A stretch of 64,000 nt of DNA, from the NCBI RefSeq assembly GCF_023515995.1, contig NZ_CP097320.1:4340001-4404000 (forward strand), in the 5' to 3' direction. The stretch is from Candidatus Mycobacterium methanotrophicum. Its GTDB lineage: Bacteria; Actinomycetota; Actinomycetes; Mycobacteriales; Mycobacteriaceae. Position 1 is the first letter of the stretch, and each line of letters begins with the position of its first letter. The notes below the pieces were generated by a model. That model made no database searches and was not told the origin of the DNA. It was given only the letters and a program-made list of their open reading frames with translations. Of the stretch, positions 44,579-52,736 are shown piece by piece. The translations under genes were made by a program, and so were the position numbers.

Positions 44579-45382
44579 TTACCAATGTGGGGGCGGATAT
44601 CCCCCAGGGCCGGCCGGGCCCTGTTGCGGCGGCGGCTGGCCGCATGGCCATTGCCCCCCGCCCTGAATTCCGGCGGGCGCAGCGCCTCCGGCCAACTGTG
44701 GCGCCATGCCCAACGCCATTCGGAATGCCGGGATCAACATGAGACCACCGGCAGCCGCGATCACAAATCCCGCAATCAGGTCGTAGGTGATGCGACCCGT
44801 GGCGCCGAATCGGGCTTCGCAACCGATCGATAGCATCAGCATGACGATTCCTGCGCCGAGGATGAGAAATTGTCCCATCTGCCTTCTGAGGAAAAGCATT
44901 ACCGCCCCGGCGGCGGCGGCGAGGCCGGCCGTGACGATCAGGAACAAGCACGTCACCAAAGCCGGTGGCACGCTGGGCAGCACATTTTCGATCTGCTGCC
45001 GGCACAGGGTGGAGTACTCGCCGCCGAACCGTTTGCAGATATCCGTTGCCCGATTGACCGCGCTGCTCAGGTTTATCCATAGCGTCAAGGTGAGGATCGC
45101 GCCGAGCAGTCCGAGCAATCCGATGGCGGCAAAAGTGACCCAGCTGATGGTCTGCTGGGAAGTTGGTGCGGCACTGGGCGCGCCGTGGCTCGCCCAGGCC
45201 AGTTGCTGACCGAAACCCGGTTGGGGATAGCCAGGGGCAGCAGGAGGCGTCGCGGCGTGGCCGGGGTAGGGCGGTTGCAGCCCGTAGCTGCCGGGAGTCG
45301 GCTGGCCCGGCTGCATGCGCTCCGGAGGATCGTTCGGCGAACTGCCCCAGTGCGGGGGGAAACCGGGCGGAGGAGTTGACAC
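44579..45382 (-). CDS. Proline-rich tetraspanning membrane protein
   Basis: About 267 aa from GTG 45382 (the frame is open to 45466). The N-terminal ~100 residues are Pro/Gly/Gln-rich (PPGFPPHWGSSPNDPPERMQ). Four hydrophobic segments follow: WVTFAAIGLLGLLGAILTLTLW, ALVTCLFLIVTAGLAAAAGAVM, FLILGAGIVMLMLSIG and LIAGFVIAAAGGLMLIPAFRM. A Gly/Pro-rich tail ends YPPPHW. Two Cys flank the first loop (DICKRFGGEYSTLCRQ). Many actinobacterial Pro-rich membrane proteins look like this; function unknown. The gene lies inside the inverted segment. No gene is supported in 45383-45612. Confidence 0.7.
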   Translation of the reverse strand: MSTPPPGFPPHWGSSPNDPPERMQPGQPTPGSYGLQPPYPGHAATPPAAPGYPQPGFGQQLAWASHGAPSAAPTSQQTISWVTFAAIGLLGLLGAILTLTLWINLSSAVNRATDICKRFGGEYSTLCRQQIENVLPSVPPALVTCLFLIVTAGLAAAAGAVMLFLRRQMGQFLILGAGIVMLMLSIGCEARFGATGRITYDLIAGFVIAAAGGLMLIPAFRMALGMAPQLAGGAAPAGIQGGGQWPCGQPPPQQGPAGPGGYPPPHW

Positions 45383-45612
45383 TCCGGCATCGTAACCGCG
45401 ATCAGGAAGCGGTAGGCGGCGGCTGAGCGATCCGGCGGAGTTTGCGAATGGCAAGCGCATCCGCAACGTCGGTCCAGGGCGGTGAAGCGACCGAGCTGTG
45501 GGCCCATACCGACTCGGCGCCGGAGTTCGGCCACAAAGCCGGTCCGACCAGCGCTGACCTGCGCAAACTCAAGGTTCGGCTGCTCACGCTGCGCGCGATG
45601 CCGTCAAGCCGC

Positions 45613-46293
45613 TCATCGCGCAACTGGCGACGAGCTGACACCCGGCTCTTTGCTCCAGCCGTTCTCCGAGACGAATTCCGCGAGCGGCCGGGCCGATGCC
45701 CAGCCATCCAATTCCAGCGAGGGTCGATCCGGGAACGCGGGTACCGGGCCAACGCACAGAATCGCCACCGGTTCGGCATCCGGGGGCATGGCCAGCAAGG
45801 CCGCCAGCCTCGGCGGATCGAACAACGAGACCCACCCCATCCCCAGGCCTTCGGAGCGTGCTGCTAGCCAAAGGTTTTGGATCGCGCAGGACACCGACGC
45901 CAGATCCATCTGCGGCATGGTGCGACGGCCGAAGACGTAGCTGTCTCTGCCGTCGCACAGCGCGACCACCAGCAGTTGGGCGCAATCGAGGATGCCTTCG
46001 ACCTTCAGCGCCAAAAACTCCTGCGCCCGTTGGCCCAGCGCGTCAGCGGTCAGCAGCCGCTCCTCGTCCACCAGAGCGTGGATGCGTCGTCGTAGCGACT
46101 CGTCGGTGATCCGGATGAACCGCCACGGCTGCATCAGGCCGACATTCGGCGCAGCATGCGCGGCCTGGAGCACGCGCGCCATGACTTCCTCCGGCACGGT
46201 GCTGCCGGGCACGAACCGGCGCATGTCTCGTCGTTCGGCGATCACGCGGTACACCGCTTGCCGCTCCTGCGGAGAAAACGCGTGATCGCCCAC
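45613..46293 (-). CDS. bluB: BluB-like nitroreductase (5,6-dimethylbenzimidazole synthase family)
   Basis: 226 aa, Rv0306-like. Nitroreductase-fold features of BluB are visible: VIAERRDMRRFVPGSTVPEE near 16-35 (FMN-binding Arg residues), APNVGLMQPWRFIRI near 52-66, and the GMGWVSLFDPPRLAALLAMP block near 155-175. BluB cleaves reduced FMN with oxygen to form the lower ligand of vitamin B12. Assignment to BluB rather than a general nitroreductase rests on the PNVGxMQPW and GWVSxF motifs. Intact; contained in the inverted segment. Its ATG is 110 bp from the sulfatase C-terminal piece. Confidence 0.8.
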   Translation of the reverse strand: MGDHAFSPQERQAVYRVIAERRDMRRFVPGSTVPEEVMARVLQAAHAAPNVGLMQPWRFIRITDESLRRRIHALVDEERLLTADALGQRAQEFLALKVEGILDCAQLLVVALCDGRDSYVFGRRTMPQMDLASVSCAIQNLWLAARSEGLGMGWVSLFDPPRLAALLAMPPDAEPVAILCVGPVPAFPDRPSLELDGWASARPLAEFVSENGWSKEPGVSSSPVAR

Positions 46294-46402
46294 CTAGCCA
46301 TCGTAGAAACCGTCGTGTACGAAGCTGCGGACCGATGCAACGTGTCTGCCAGACTGGTCCGATGAAAATTCCAGAATCACTTGAGGAATTGCCGACCACG
46401 GG

Positions 46403-46801
46403 GATTTCAGCTACATCGAGAATTACGCGCACCGGCCGTTACTGGATCTGCCTTGGGATATCGAAGCGAGCCCGTCTGGACATGCCGTCGCACCGCTCGT
46501 CAAGCGTCCGCGACCGGAACGCGAACTTTATGATCTGCGTACAGACCCCGCGGAGGCCGACAACCTGCTAGCCACCGACAGCACTAAGGCAGACGATGCG
46601 ATCGCCGCCGATCTTGCTCTACGGCTGCATGACTGGCGGCAGCAAACCGGCGACGTCATTCCGTCGGATTTCGCCGGTAGCAGGATAGCGGCACGTTATA
46701 TCGAAACGTATTTACACATCCATGAAAAGACTTTGACCAGCCGGTCGGCGATCGCCACCGACCGTGGTATCGAGGACCGGGTCAAACACGCCGAGCAATA
46801 G
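46403..46801 (+). pseudogene. Sulfatase, C-terminal 132 codons (Rv0296c-like), on the opposite strand to its N-terminus
   Basis: The frame reads DFSYIENYAHRPLLDLPWDI, then PRPERELYDLRTDPAEADNL, DWRQQTGDVIPSDFAGSRIA and ends KHAEQ at TAG 46801. This is the sulfatase C-terminal subdomain (ERELYDLxxDPxExxNL is typical) and continues RAIRTK from 43479 with no missing residues. It has no start codon of its own in frame with the homology. It is collinear with the following stf0 remnant, as Rv0296c and Rv0295c are in M. tuberculosis, so the N-terminal side moved. Confidence 0.85.
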
Positions 46802-46961
46802 TTTGCGTTCAGCGCGAACGTAATCCATGTTGCTATCCCACGGTGAGGTGCAGTTAAGCTCAGCCGATGCCCGAGCGTCCGACGTCGTATCTCGTGCTCG
46901 CTTCGCAGCGCTGCGGCAGCACGTTGCTGGTCGAGTCGTTGCGCGCAACCGGCAGCGCCGG

Positions 46962-46970
46962 TGCGCCACA
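46962..46970. repeat. Left 9-bp inverted repeat of the stf0 inversion
   Basis: TGCGCCACA here is the reverse complement of TGTGGCGCA at 47509-47517. Both copies derive from coding sequence (the APQ and LWR codons), and the 538 bp between them are inverted relative to the intact gene. Confidence 0.85.
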
Positions 46971-47508
46971 GCACCGGATAGGCAACATCAATCGGATCGC
47001 GATGTGCTCTTCGGCCAACCAGTTATGCCAGCCTTCCTGCTGTTCGCGCATTATCGTGACGACCTGGGCGATGGCGCCGGCGTGGTATTTGGCCCGTGAG
47101 TCGCGGTCGGGGTCGGGGCGGCCCCGCCACACTCGCGTCTGCACCGCCCGCCAGAACGACACCGCCTGTGACACCACGTCCGGCCGGTAAACGTGCACAT
47201 ACACCGGTTCGCTTCCGATCACGTCTCGAATCGCTGCCCGCAGAGTGTCACCGGTGCGATCGGGTAATCCGGCAGCGCGCTGCATTAGCAGCGGTGTCTG
47301 GTTCCACATCAGTTTGCCGCCCCAGATGCCGTTGGGTGTCCGGCCGGCGCTGCGGATGTGTTCGCGCCAGGCGGCGGACGAAGCGGTGTCCGGGGTGCCT
47401 GGCTGCAGCGGATCGAGCAGCCGCAGAATTGTCTCGTCCTCGACGCCGGCGAACCACTCTCGCGGCTGGGGCGCCACGCCGGTCGTCGGCAGGTACTGAA
47501 AGAATTCT

Positions 47509-47517
47509 TGTGGCGCA
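47509..47517. repeat. Right 9-bp inverted repeat of the stf0 inversion
   Basis: TGTGGCGCA, complementary in reverse to 46962-46970. It marks the point where the reading frame returns to the plus strand at LWRNLTT. Confidence 0.85.
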
Positions 47518-47680
47518 ACCTGACCACGATCGTCGCCACGGTGCTAGAGGCCGTCGGCCAGGATCCGCGGCTGGCTCCCGTGCCGGTGCTGGAACGCCAA
47601 GCCGACCAGCGCTCCGACGAGTGGGTGGATCGCTACCGCGTCGATGCGCAGCGATTGGGATTGCCGCAGTAGCCCACACC

Positions 47681-48258
47681 TCACCGGCCTACCTGTGCGA
47701 CGGCGAAGACCCGCCGGAACGGGAAGAACGTCGTCCCGTCGTGCCGCGGCGGACAGGCGTCGGTGAGCGGCGGGATGAGCTCCTCGCAAAACTGTTGGTA
47801 CTCCTGCTCGTTGAGCCGTTCACGCACCGGAAGCAGCGCGGTGCCGCCGATCCAATCCAAGACGGATTCTCGCCGGCCAGCTGGTGGATATGGGTGGTTT
47901 CCCAGGCGTCGACGGTGCATCCGGCGTCGATCAGCAGCGCCGCATAGTGCGCCGGCGAGTCGACCACGTTCCCCACTCGAAACTGAGTGTCGCGCCGCGT
48001 CTTTGCGTATGGCGCGCGACGCGCCACCGCGCGCACCGGGGAATGCGAGGGGCTTTCGACGTTGCCCGGCATCTGAATTGCGATCCACGCTCCGGCACCC
48101 AGTTGCTGGGCCCACCGGACCATCAGCTCGTCGCGTTCGGGGAGCCAATGCAGCGCGGCGTTGCTCAGCACCACATCGGTATCGGGTTGAGGTGTCCAGC
48201 TCCTCAGGTCTCCAACCGTCGCTTCCACACCACGCTCTCGCGCGGCTGTCAGTGGGCT
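47681..48258 (-). pseudogene. tam: Trans-aconitate methyltransferase-like remnant (Tam)
   Basis: The frame from about 48258 reads AARERGVEATVGDLRSW, DTDVVLSNAALHWLPERDEL, MPGNVESPSHSPVRAVARRA, and HYAALLIDAGCTVDAWETTH. Near 47860 it shifts to a second frame with VLDWIGGTALLPVRERLNEQ, ending FFPFRRVFAVAQVGR at TGA 47681. Tam (Rv0294) methylates trans-aconitate using SAM. The first ~75 residues, with the VVDLGCGPG SAM-binding motif, are gone, and the frame is broken. The truncated end faces the equally truncated amidohydrolase gene. Confidence 0.85.
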
Positions 48259-48283
48259 GCCCAGTTCGCGCTGTCGACTCCGG

Positions 48284-48854
48284 ATTGTCTCGCCACCGCG
48301 ACGTTTTATCCCGAACCGGGGGCCGCAGCATACGTCGAGGCGGCGATTGGTGACAGGACCCAAATCTTCAAAGCACACGTCCAGGTAGGTCGCTACGACC
48401 CGAATCATCCCCTGCTCGAACACGTCTGGGGAGCAATCGGAGACGCTCGAATCCCCGTGGTTGTTCACTGTGGCTCCGGACCCGCTCCCGGTGAGCACAC
48501 CGGACCCGAACCGATACGTCGGCTGCTGCATCGCTATCCGCGGTTGCGGCTGATAGTCGCACACCTGGGCATGCCCGAGTACGCCGACTTTCTCGACATC
48601 TGCGAGCACTCGGCCGATGTCCGGCTGGACACCACCATGGCGTTCACACCATTTGTCGACGAAATGATGCCGTTTCCTCGTCGGAGCTGAATCGGCTGCG
48701 GCAACTCGGCGATCGCATTCTGTTCGGCAGCGATTTCCCCAACATTCCGTACAGCTATGTCGATGCCCTGCGCGCGCTCACCCGTCTGCCCGGCATCGAC
48801 GACGATTGGCTGCGCAGGGTGTTCTACGAAAACTCCGCCGCCCTGTCTAGCTGA
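48284..48854 (+). pseudogene. Amidohydrolase C-terminal remnant (Rv0293c-like)
   Basis: From about 48284: ATFYPEPGAAAYVEAAIGDR, TQIFKAHVQVGRYDPNHPLL, IPVVVHCGSGPAPGEHTGPE and LRLIVAHLGMPEYADFLDIC. These are strands of an amidohydrolase-2 barrel with metal-site His residues. At about 48675 the frame shifts by one base; it resumes as SSSELNRLRQLGDRILFGSD and FPNIPYSYVDALRALTRL to TGA 48854. The N-terminal half (first metal-binding HxH) is missing. The 3' end overlaps eccE3 tail to tail by about 30 bp, as expected for Rv0293c beside Rv0292. Confidence 0.8.
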
Positions 48855-49822
48855 GCGATGGCGCTGGGCCAGCGCACCCGGGTCAACAGCAGGGCTTCGG
48901 GGACCGCGACGTGACCGTCGAGCTGCTGAGTCGACGGCGGGTGCAACGCCGTTAATGCCGGCCGGTGGTTACCGGAATGCGAGATCAGCCCGGGCAATGG
49001 TCCGCCCGCAGCGGGCGGAGTATCGGTATGGAATGCGCACGCGACGGCCAGCGTCTGCCGGTCGCCCGCACCGCTGATCTCCAACGCCGTCCATGTTTCG
49101 CGGACGGGGTATGACCAGATCGCGGCGAGAGTATTCGGCAACGCGGTGTCGGCCTTAACTTGATAGGCCGCAACATAATCCGCGTTTCCCCGCCGGATCC
49201 CACGCCAGGTTTCGCGGGTGCGCCGACCGTAGAGTGCCGGGATGTCTTCGGGGTCGGCGATGCCGGCCGTCCACCCGTTTTCGCGGAGGTGGTCGGCGAG
49301 CCGGCGCGCTGCAATCTCGGCGGTCTCGTGCAGCGGAATCTGCGGCGAACGGGCCTGCAGCGCCGCGAGGTTGTCCGCGGCCGAGAAGGTCAGCCCGATC
49401 CACGTTTCCCGTTGCGGCACACCGGCGTCGGATGTGGTGTCGCGGCTGGTGACCCGGATGGCGTCCGCGCTCAGACCGTAGCGGTCGGTGTAGCTGGCGA
49501 TTAGCGGCAGCGGCAGCGCATCGGGACCCGACACCGGCGGGCCGACGCGCAGCAGCACGGTGGCCCGCACGTCGGTGCCGGATCCAACGGCCGGGTGCGC
49601 ACCACGTTTGGGACGGCGCATCGCCAACCGGCGACGCACAATCGTCGTCACCGCCAGCCCACGCCACCGAGCCAGCAGCGAGACCACCACGACGAGGGCG
49701 ATTCCGAGCACCCAACGCTCGCGCGCCGAGTGCCAGGGAAAGCCCATGGCCGCGGCCACAACGGCCAAGGCCACCAACGTGATCCGTCCCGTAGGTGGTG
49801 CTATGGATTGATGTGGGCTCAC
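48824..49822 (-). CDS. eccE3: ESX-3 membrane component EccE3
   Basis: 332 aa, one more than tuberculosis EccE3. Two N-terminal transmembrane helices (ITLVALAVVAAAMGFPW and ERWVLGIALVVVVSLLAR) precede a cytosolic domain with GLTFSAADNLAALQARSPQI and ENGWTAGIADPEDIPALYG. EccE sits at the periphery of the EccB-C-D-E membrane complex. It is the last gene of the operon and overlaps mycP3 by 4 bp (ATGA). Intact. Confidence 0.93.
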   Translation of the reverse strand: MSPHQSIAPPTGRITLVALAVVAAAMGFPWHSARERWVLGIALVVVVSLLARWRGLAVTTIVRRRLAMRRPKRGAHPAVGSGTDVRATVLLRVGPPVSGPDALPLPLIASYTDRYGLSADAIRVTSRDTTSDAGVPQRETWIGLTFSAADNLAALQARSPQIPLHETAEIAARRLADHLRENGWTAGIADPEDIPALYGRRTRETWRGIRRGNADYVAAYQVKADTALPNTLAAIWSYPVRETWTALEISGAGDRQTLAVACAFHTDTPPAAGGPLPGLISHSGNHRPALTALHPPSTQQLDGHVAVPEALLLTRVRWPSAIAQLDRAAEFS

Positions 49823-51225
49823 TGAGTGGGCTCCTTTCGTCGGCGTGCGGCGATCGCGGCGGCAGCTGCGACGGCCAACATAAGGGCCCCGGTCCCGGTG
49901 AACGCGACGATCCGCGGCACCGGGCTTTTCGGTGCCGGTTCCGGCGGCGCGGCAACGCGTTTCACCGGCGCCTTGTCGTGGTTGGTGGCGGCGGGCAGCT
50001 CCCAGGTCAGGGCGGCAACCGGGTCCAGGGTGCCGGCGCCGACAACGTTGGACGGCACGCGGGCCCCGTTGTGTGCCGTCGCGGTGATGCGGTGAATCAC
50101 CTGTGACGCGTTCAAATCTGGATACTTGCTGCGAACCAGCGCCGCGACACCGGACACGTAACCGGCGGCGTAGCCGGTGCTGCTGAGCGGAGCCAGCTGG
50201 TGGTGGTCATTGGGCAGGCCGTTGGCAAGACCGCCGTCGCCGCGGTTGCTCACCGACACGATCTTCTCGCCGGGCGCGGCGATCCCCACCCAGGGGCCGG
50301 CCATTGTGAATTTCGACGGCTGGTCTTCAGGTGTCAGCGACGCCACCGACAGCACGTACGGCTGCCACCAGGACGGCACCGACACCGACGTGGCACCCGC
50401 CCAGTTGCGGGGATCGTCGGGACGGCCCAAGTCGGTCAGCGGGTTCGATTCGCATGACGCACCGGCGAAACCCGAACCACCCGAACCACCCGAACCACTA
50501 TTGCCGGCGGCAGCCACGATCACCGCGTCCTTGGCTACCGCCGCATACCGGATTGCCGCACCCAGCTCGGCCTGATCGACGTTGCGGCCAGCGGGCAGGC
50601 AGGTGATCGCCGAGATGTTGATCACCCGCGCGCCCAGGTCGGCCGCGTGCACAATCGCTCGGCCCAGTGCGACCACATCGACGGCCGCGCGTGCCAGCGC
50701 CGGGTCGCCGCCGGGAGTTCGCGGTGAGAACTTCGCAGACGTCACCCGCAACGACAGCAGGCGCGCCGCGGGTGCGATTCCGGCGAAACCGTCGTCGCCG
50801 GGCTGCCCGGCGATCAGCCCTGCGACCAGGGTGCCGTGCCCATCACAGTCGGTGAGGCCGTCGGTGGTTTCCACGTAATCGCCACCGGGTTGCACGCCTG
50901 GCAGCCTCGGCCCCGGCCGCACCCCGGTGTCCAGAACCGCCACCAACTGGCCTTCGCCGCGGGAAACGCGCCACGCCGCAGCGGGATCCATCATCCGCTG
51001 GTTGGGCGTGGCCGCGCCCGGATCAGTACCCGGGATGACACCGGAGCTACTGCAGTCACCGGTCTTCTCCATCGGCTGCACCGGACCGGGGGCGCCGTTC
51101 GGTGGTTTAGCGCCCGGATCGACCTGCGGTTGGTTGATCGCCAGGGCCGGCGGGCAGACCAACAGGGCAGCAGCCAAAGCCGCTGCGAGGCAGCTGCATC
51201 GCAGCCGAGCGCGGGCAGAGATCAT
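49819..51225 (-). CDS. mycP3: ESX-3 mycosin MycP3 lacking the canonical catalytic serine
   Basis: 468 aa from ATG 51225 (ATGA overlap with eccD3). A signal peptide (LAAALAAALLVCPPALA), a subtilisin-like domain and a C-terminal membrane helix (IVAFTGTGALMLAVAAAAAIAA) give the usual mycosin layout. Catalytic Asp is in AVLDTGVRPG, His in DCDGHGTLVAG, and the oxyanion Asn in VAAAGNSGSGG. The serine motif, recalled as LSGTSYAAGYVSG in M. tuberculosis, reads LSSTGYAAGYVSG here: codons AGC ACC GGC (50173-50181) put Gly at the nucleophile position and Ser two residues earlier. The frame is otherwise intact, so the protein should fold and may still stabilise the membrane complex, a role of mycosins independent of proteolysis. 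Confidence 0.92.
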   Translation of the reverse strand: MISARARLRCSCLAAALAAALLVCPPALAINQPQVDPGAKPPNGAPGPVQPMEKTGDCSSSGVIPGTDPGAATPNQRMMDPAAAWRVSRGEGQLVAVLDTGVRPGPRLPGVQPGGDYVETTDGLTDCDGHGTLVAGLIAGQPGDDGFAGIAPAARLLSLRVTSAKFSPRTPGGDPALARAAVDVVALGRAIVHAADLGARVINISAITCLPAGRNVDQAELGAAIRYAAVAKDAVIVAAAGNSGSGGSGGSGFAGASCESNPLTDLGRPDDPRNWAGATSVSVPSWWQPYVLSVASLTPEDQPSKFTMAGPWVGIAAPGEKIVSVSNRGDGGLANGLPNDHHQLAPLSSTGYAAGYVSGVAALVRSKYPDLNASQVIHRITATAHNGARVPSNVVGAGTLDPVAALTWELPAATNHDKAPVKRVAAPPEPAPKSPVPRIVAFTGTGALMLAVAAAAAIAARRRKEPTQ

Positions 51226-52643
51226 CGATTGAGCACCCAGCTGAACAGGCCGACCAGGTAGGCGATGACTGGGATCAGCGACGCGTCGATTCCGGACGCG
51301 ACGAAGCCCAACAGCCGACGGACCGGCAGCGAATAGCTGTCCGGGGACGCGATTGGCGGATTCAGCGCAACCACCACCCAGGCCGACACCAGCGCCACGA
51401 GAACTATCACCGCGCCGAGCGCGGCCAGGTAGTGTGCGGTCGCGGTGTAGAACACCGCTAACGCCACACTCACCAGATATGGCTGGGCCAGCAGCCAGGC
51501 TTTGCACGCAGCCGAATCCCATACCCGGGCCCGCAGCGCAGCTGCCGCCGCGGTCGCGGCGGGGACATACCAGCCCCAGGCAGACAGCGTTTGCGGGTGC
51601 AATGCAATCGCCACCGACCCGACCGTGCTGACCAGCACGGCCCCCGCGATGAACCCGACTTGGTGTGCGTCGCCGATCCGTACCCGTCGCGGCAGATCCT
51701 GCAGCACCCGCAGCGACGGCGCCGAGGGGGTCGGATCCCCGGGAGCCGGAATGACCGGCAGCGGGAATCGCGCCCACAGGGCGGATAGTTGGGCGGCCTC
51801 AACTGTGGCCAGCAGCGCCACCACGATCAGCACGCAGCCCATGCTCACCAGCGGCAGCTGCCACAACGATTCGGCGCCGGCGGCCACCAGCATGCCAAAG
51901 CCGAGCAGGGCCGTCGCGGTGAAAACCGCGATAGCTTTTCCGTTTTCGCGCTGAGGAAGGATCAGGTTGATCAGCGACCAGGCGGTCACCCCGGCAGCGC
52001 CCAGCGTCACCTGCGCCGCGCCGAAGCTGCCCGGCACCGCCAACGCCAACGCCGCGGCGATCGGCACCAACGCGGCCACCGACAAGATCGCGCCCGCCCG
52101 CGGCGAACGGGATAGCAAGCCGCCCAGCGCGGCCAGCACCGCGATCACGGCGACCGCGATCAGCCCGGCCGCTGCGCCGGTGACCACTCGGTGAGTAACG
52201 GCCAGTCCGGTTGCCGTCCAGACTGATCCAACGGCGGCAGCCAGTGCGGCGCGCTGGATGTGGCTGATGCCCCAGGGCCTCAGCCGGGCTGTGGAGAAGA
52301 TCACGGCCGCGTCGGCGATGTCCTCGACGATGCCGGGCGCGGCCGGCCCGGCGGGGATCGGCTGCAACGCCAGCAGATCACCGTCGACAACACCGACGGT
52401 GTCCAAACTGGCGTCCAGGCTGAACGGCGCCCCGCCGATCGGAGCAAGGCTGAGCCGAGCGGGCGTGAGTGAGCCATTGTCGGCGCCGTCCACGTCACCG
52501 TCTTGGACGGCAGGAACCACTAAACGTTTTACCGCCGGCAGGATTTCGCGTAGCGGCAACTCTGCAGGCAGCGCTGTCTCGGTCAGCCGACTGTCAGCAA
52601 GGATGGCGACGCGCACGACCGGCATCACAGCGCTGGACATCAC
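51222..52643 (-). CDS. eccD3: ESX-3 membrane channel component EccD3
   Basis: 473 aa (ATG 52643 or 52640), the expected length. The N-terminal ~110 residues are a ubiquitin-like domain (VVRVAILADSRLTETALPAE, VVDGDLLALQPI). About eleven transmembrane helices follow, for example LIAVAVIAVLAALGGLLS, ILSVAALVPIAAALALAVPG and YLAALGAVIVLVALVSAWVV. EccD dimers form the membrane vestibule of type VII systems. Overlaps mycP3 by 4 bp; a 93-bp gap separates it from espG3, with no obvious extra element. Confidence 0.93.
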   Translation of the reverse strand: MMSSAVMPVVRVAILADSRLTETALPAELPLREILPAVKRLVVPAVQDGDVDGADNGSLTPARLSLAPIGGAPFSLDASLDTVGVVDGDLLALQPIPAGPAAPGIVEDIADAAVIFSTARLRPWGISHIQRAALAAAVGSVWTATGLAVTHRVVTGAAAGLIAVAVIAVLAALGGLLSRSPRAGAILSVAALVPIAAALALAVPGSFGAAQVTLGAAGVTAWSLINLILPQRENGKAIAVFTATALLGFGMLVAAGAESLWQLPLVSMGCVLIVVALLATVEAAQLSALWARFPLPVIPAPGDPTPSAPSLRVLQDLPRRVRIGDAHQVGFIAGAVLVSTVGSVAIALHPQTLSAWGWYVPAATAAAAALRARVWDSAACKAWLLAQPYLVSVALAVFYTATAHYLAALGAVIVLVALVSAWVVVALNPPIASPDSYSLPVRRLLGFVASGIDASLIPVIAYLVGLFSWVLNR

Positions 52644-52736
52644 CGGCTGCTCCGGCTTTGGGAGTCCGCTTGATAGGACATGGCTTCTCTTTCTCTTCGT
52701 GGACAGCGGTAGTTCTTGAACCGCTCAGTCGGCTCT

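Larger units (their letters stand above)
46867..47672 (+). pseudogene. stf0: Trehalose 2-sulfotransferase (Stf0) with an inverted internal segment
   Basis: Three pieces make one gene. Plus strand from ATG 46867: MPERPTSYLVLASQRCGSTL (PAPS-binding start) to GSAGAPQ. Minus strand 47508-46971: PQEFFQYLPTTGVAPQPREW, NGIWGGKLMWNQTPLLMQRA, VYVHVYRPDVVSQAVSFWRA, and after a two-base frameshift DPIDVAYPVLWR. Plus strand to TAG 47672: LWRNLTTIVATVLEAVGQDP, then RQADQRSDEWVDRYRVDAQR. Re-inverting 46971-47508 restores the order of the roughly 267-aa enzyme, except for the frameshift (extra GC near 47000). Stf0 (Rv0295c) makes trehalose-2-sulfate for sulfolipids. Inactive here on two counts. Confidence 0.88.

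Noticed and set aside
45390..45612. Possible short gene between bluB and the Pro-rich membrane protein (frames reading GEATELWAHTDSAPEF or VADALAIRKLRRIAQ)
   Set aside because: No start signal or family similarity could be found on either strand; it may be a remnant but cannot be supported.
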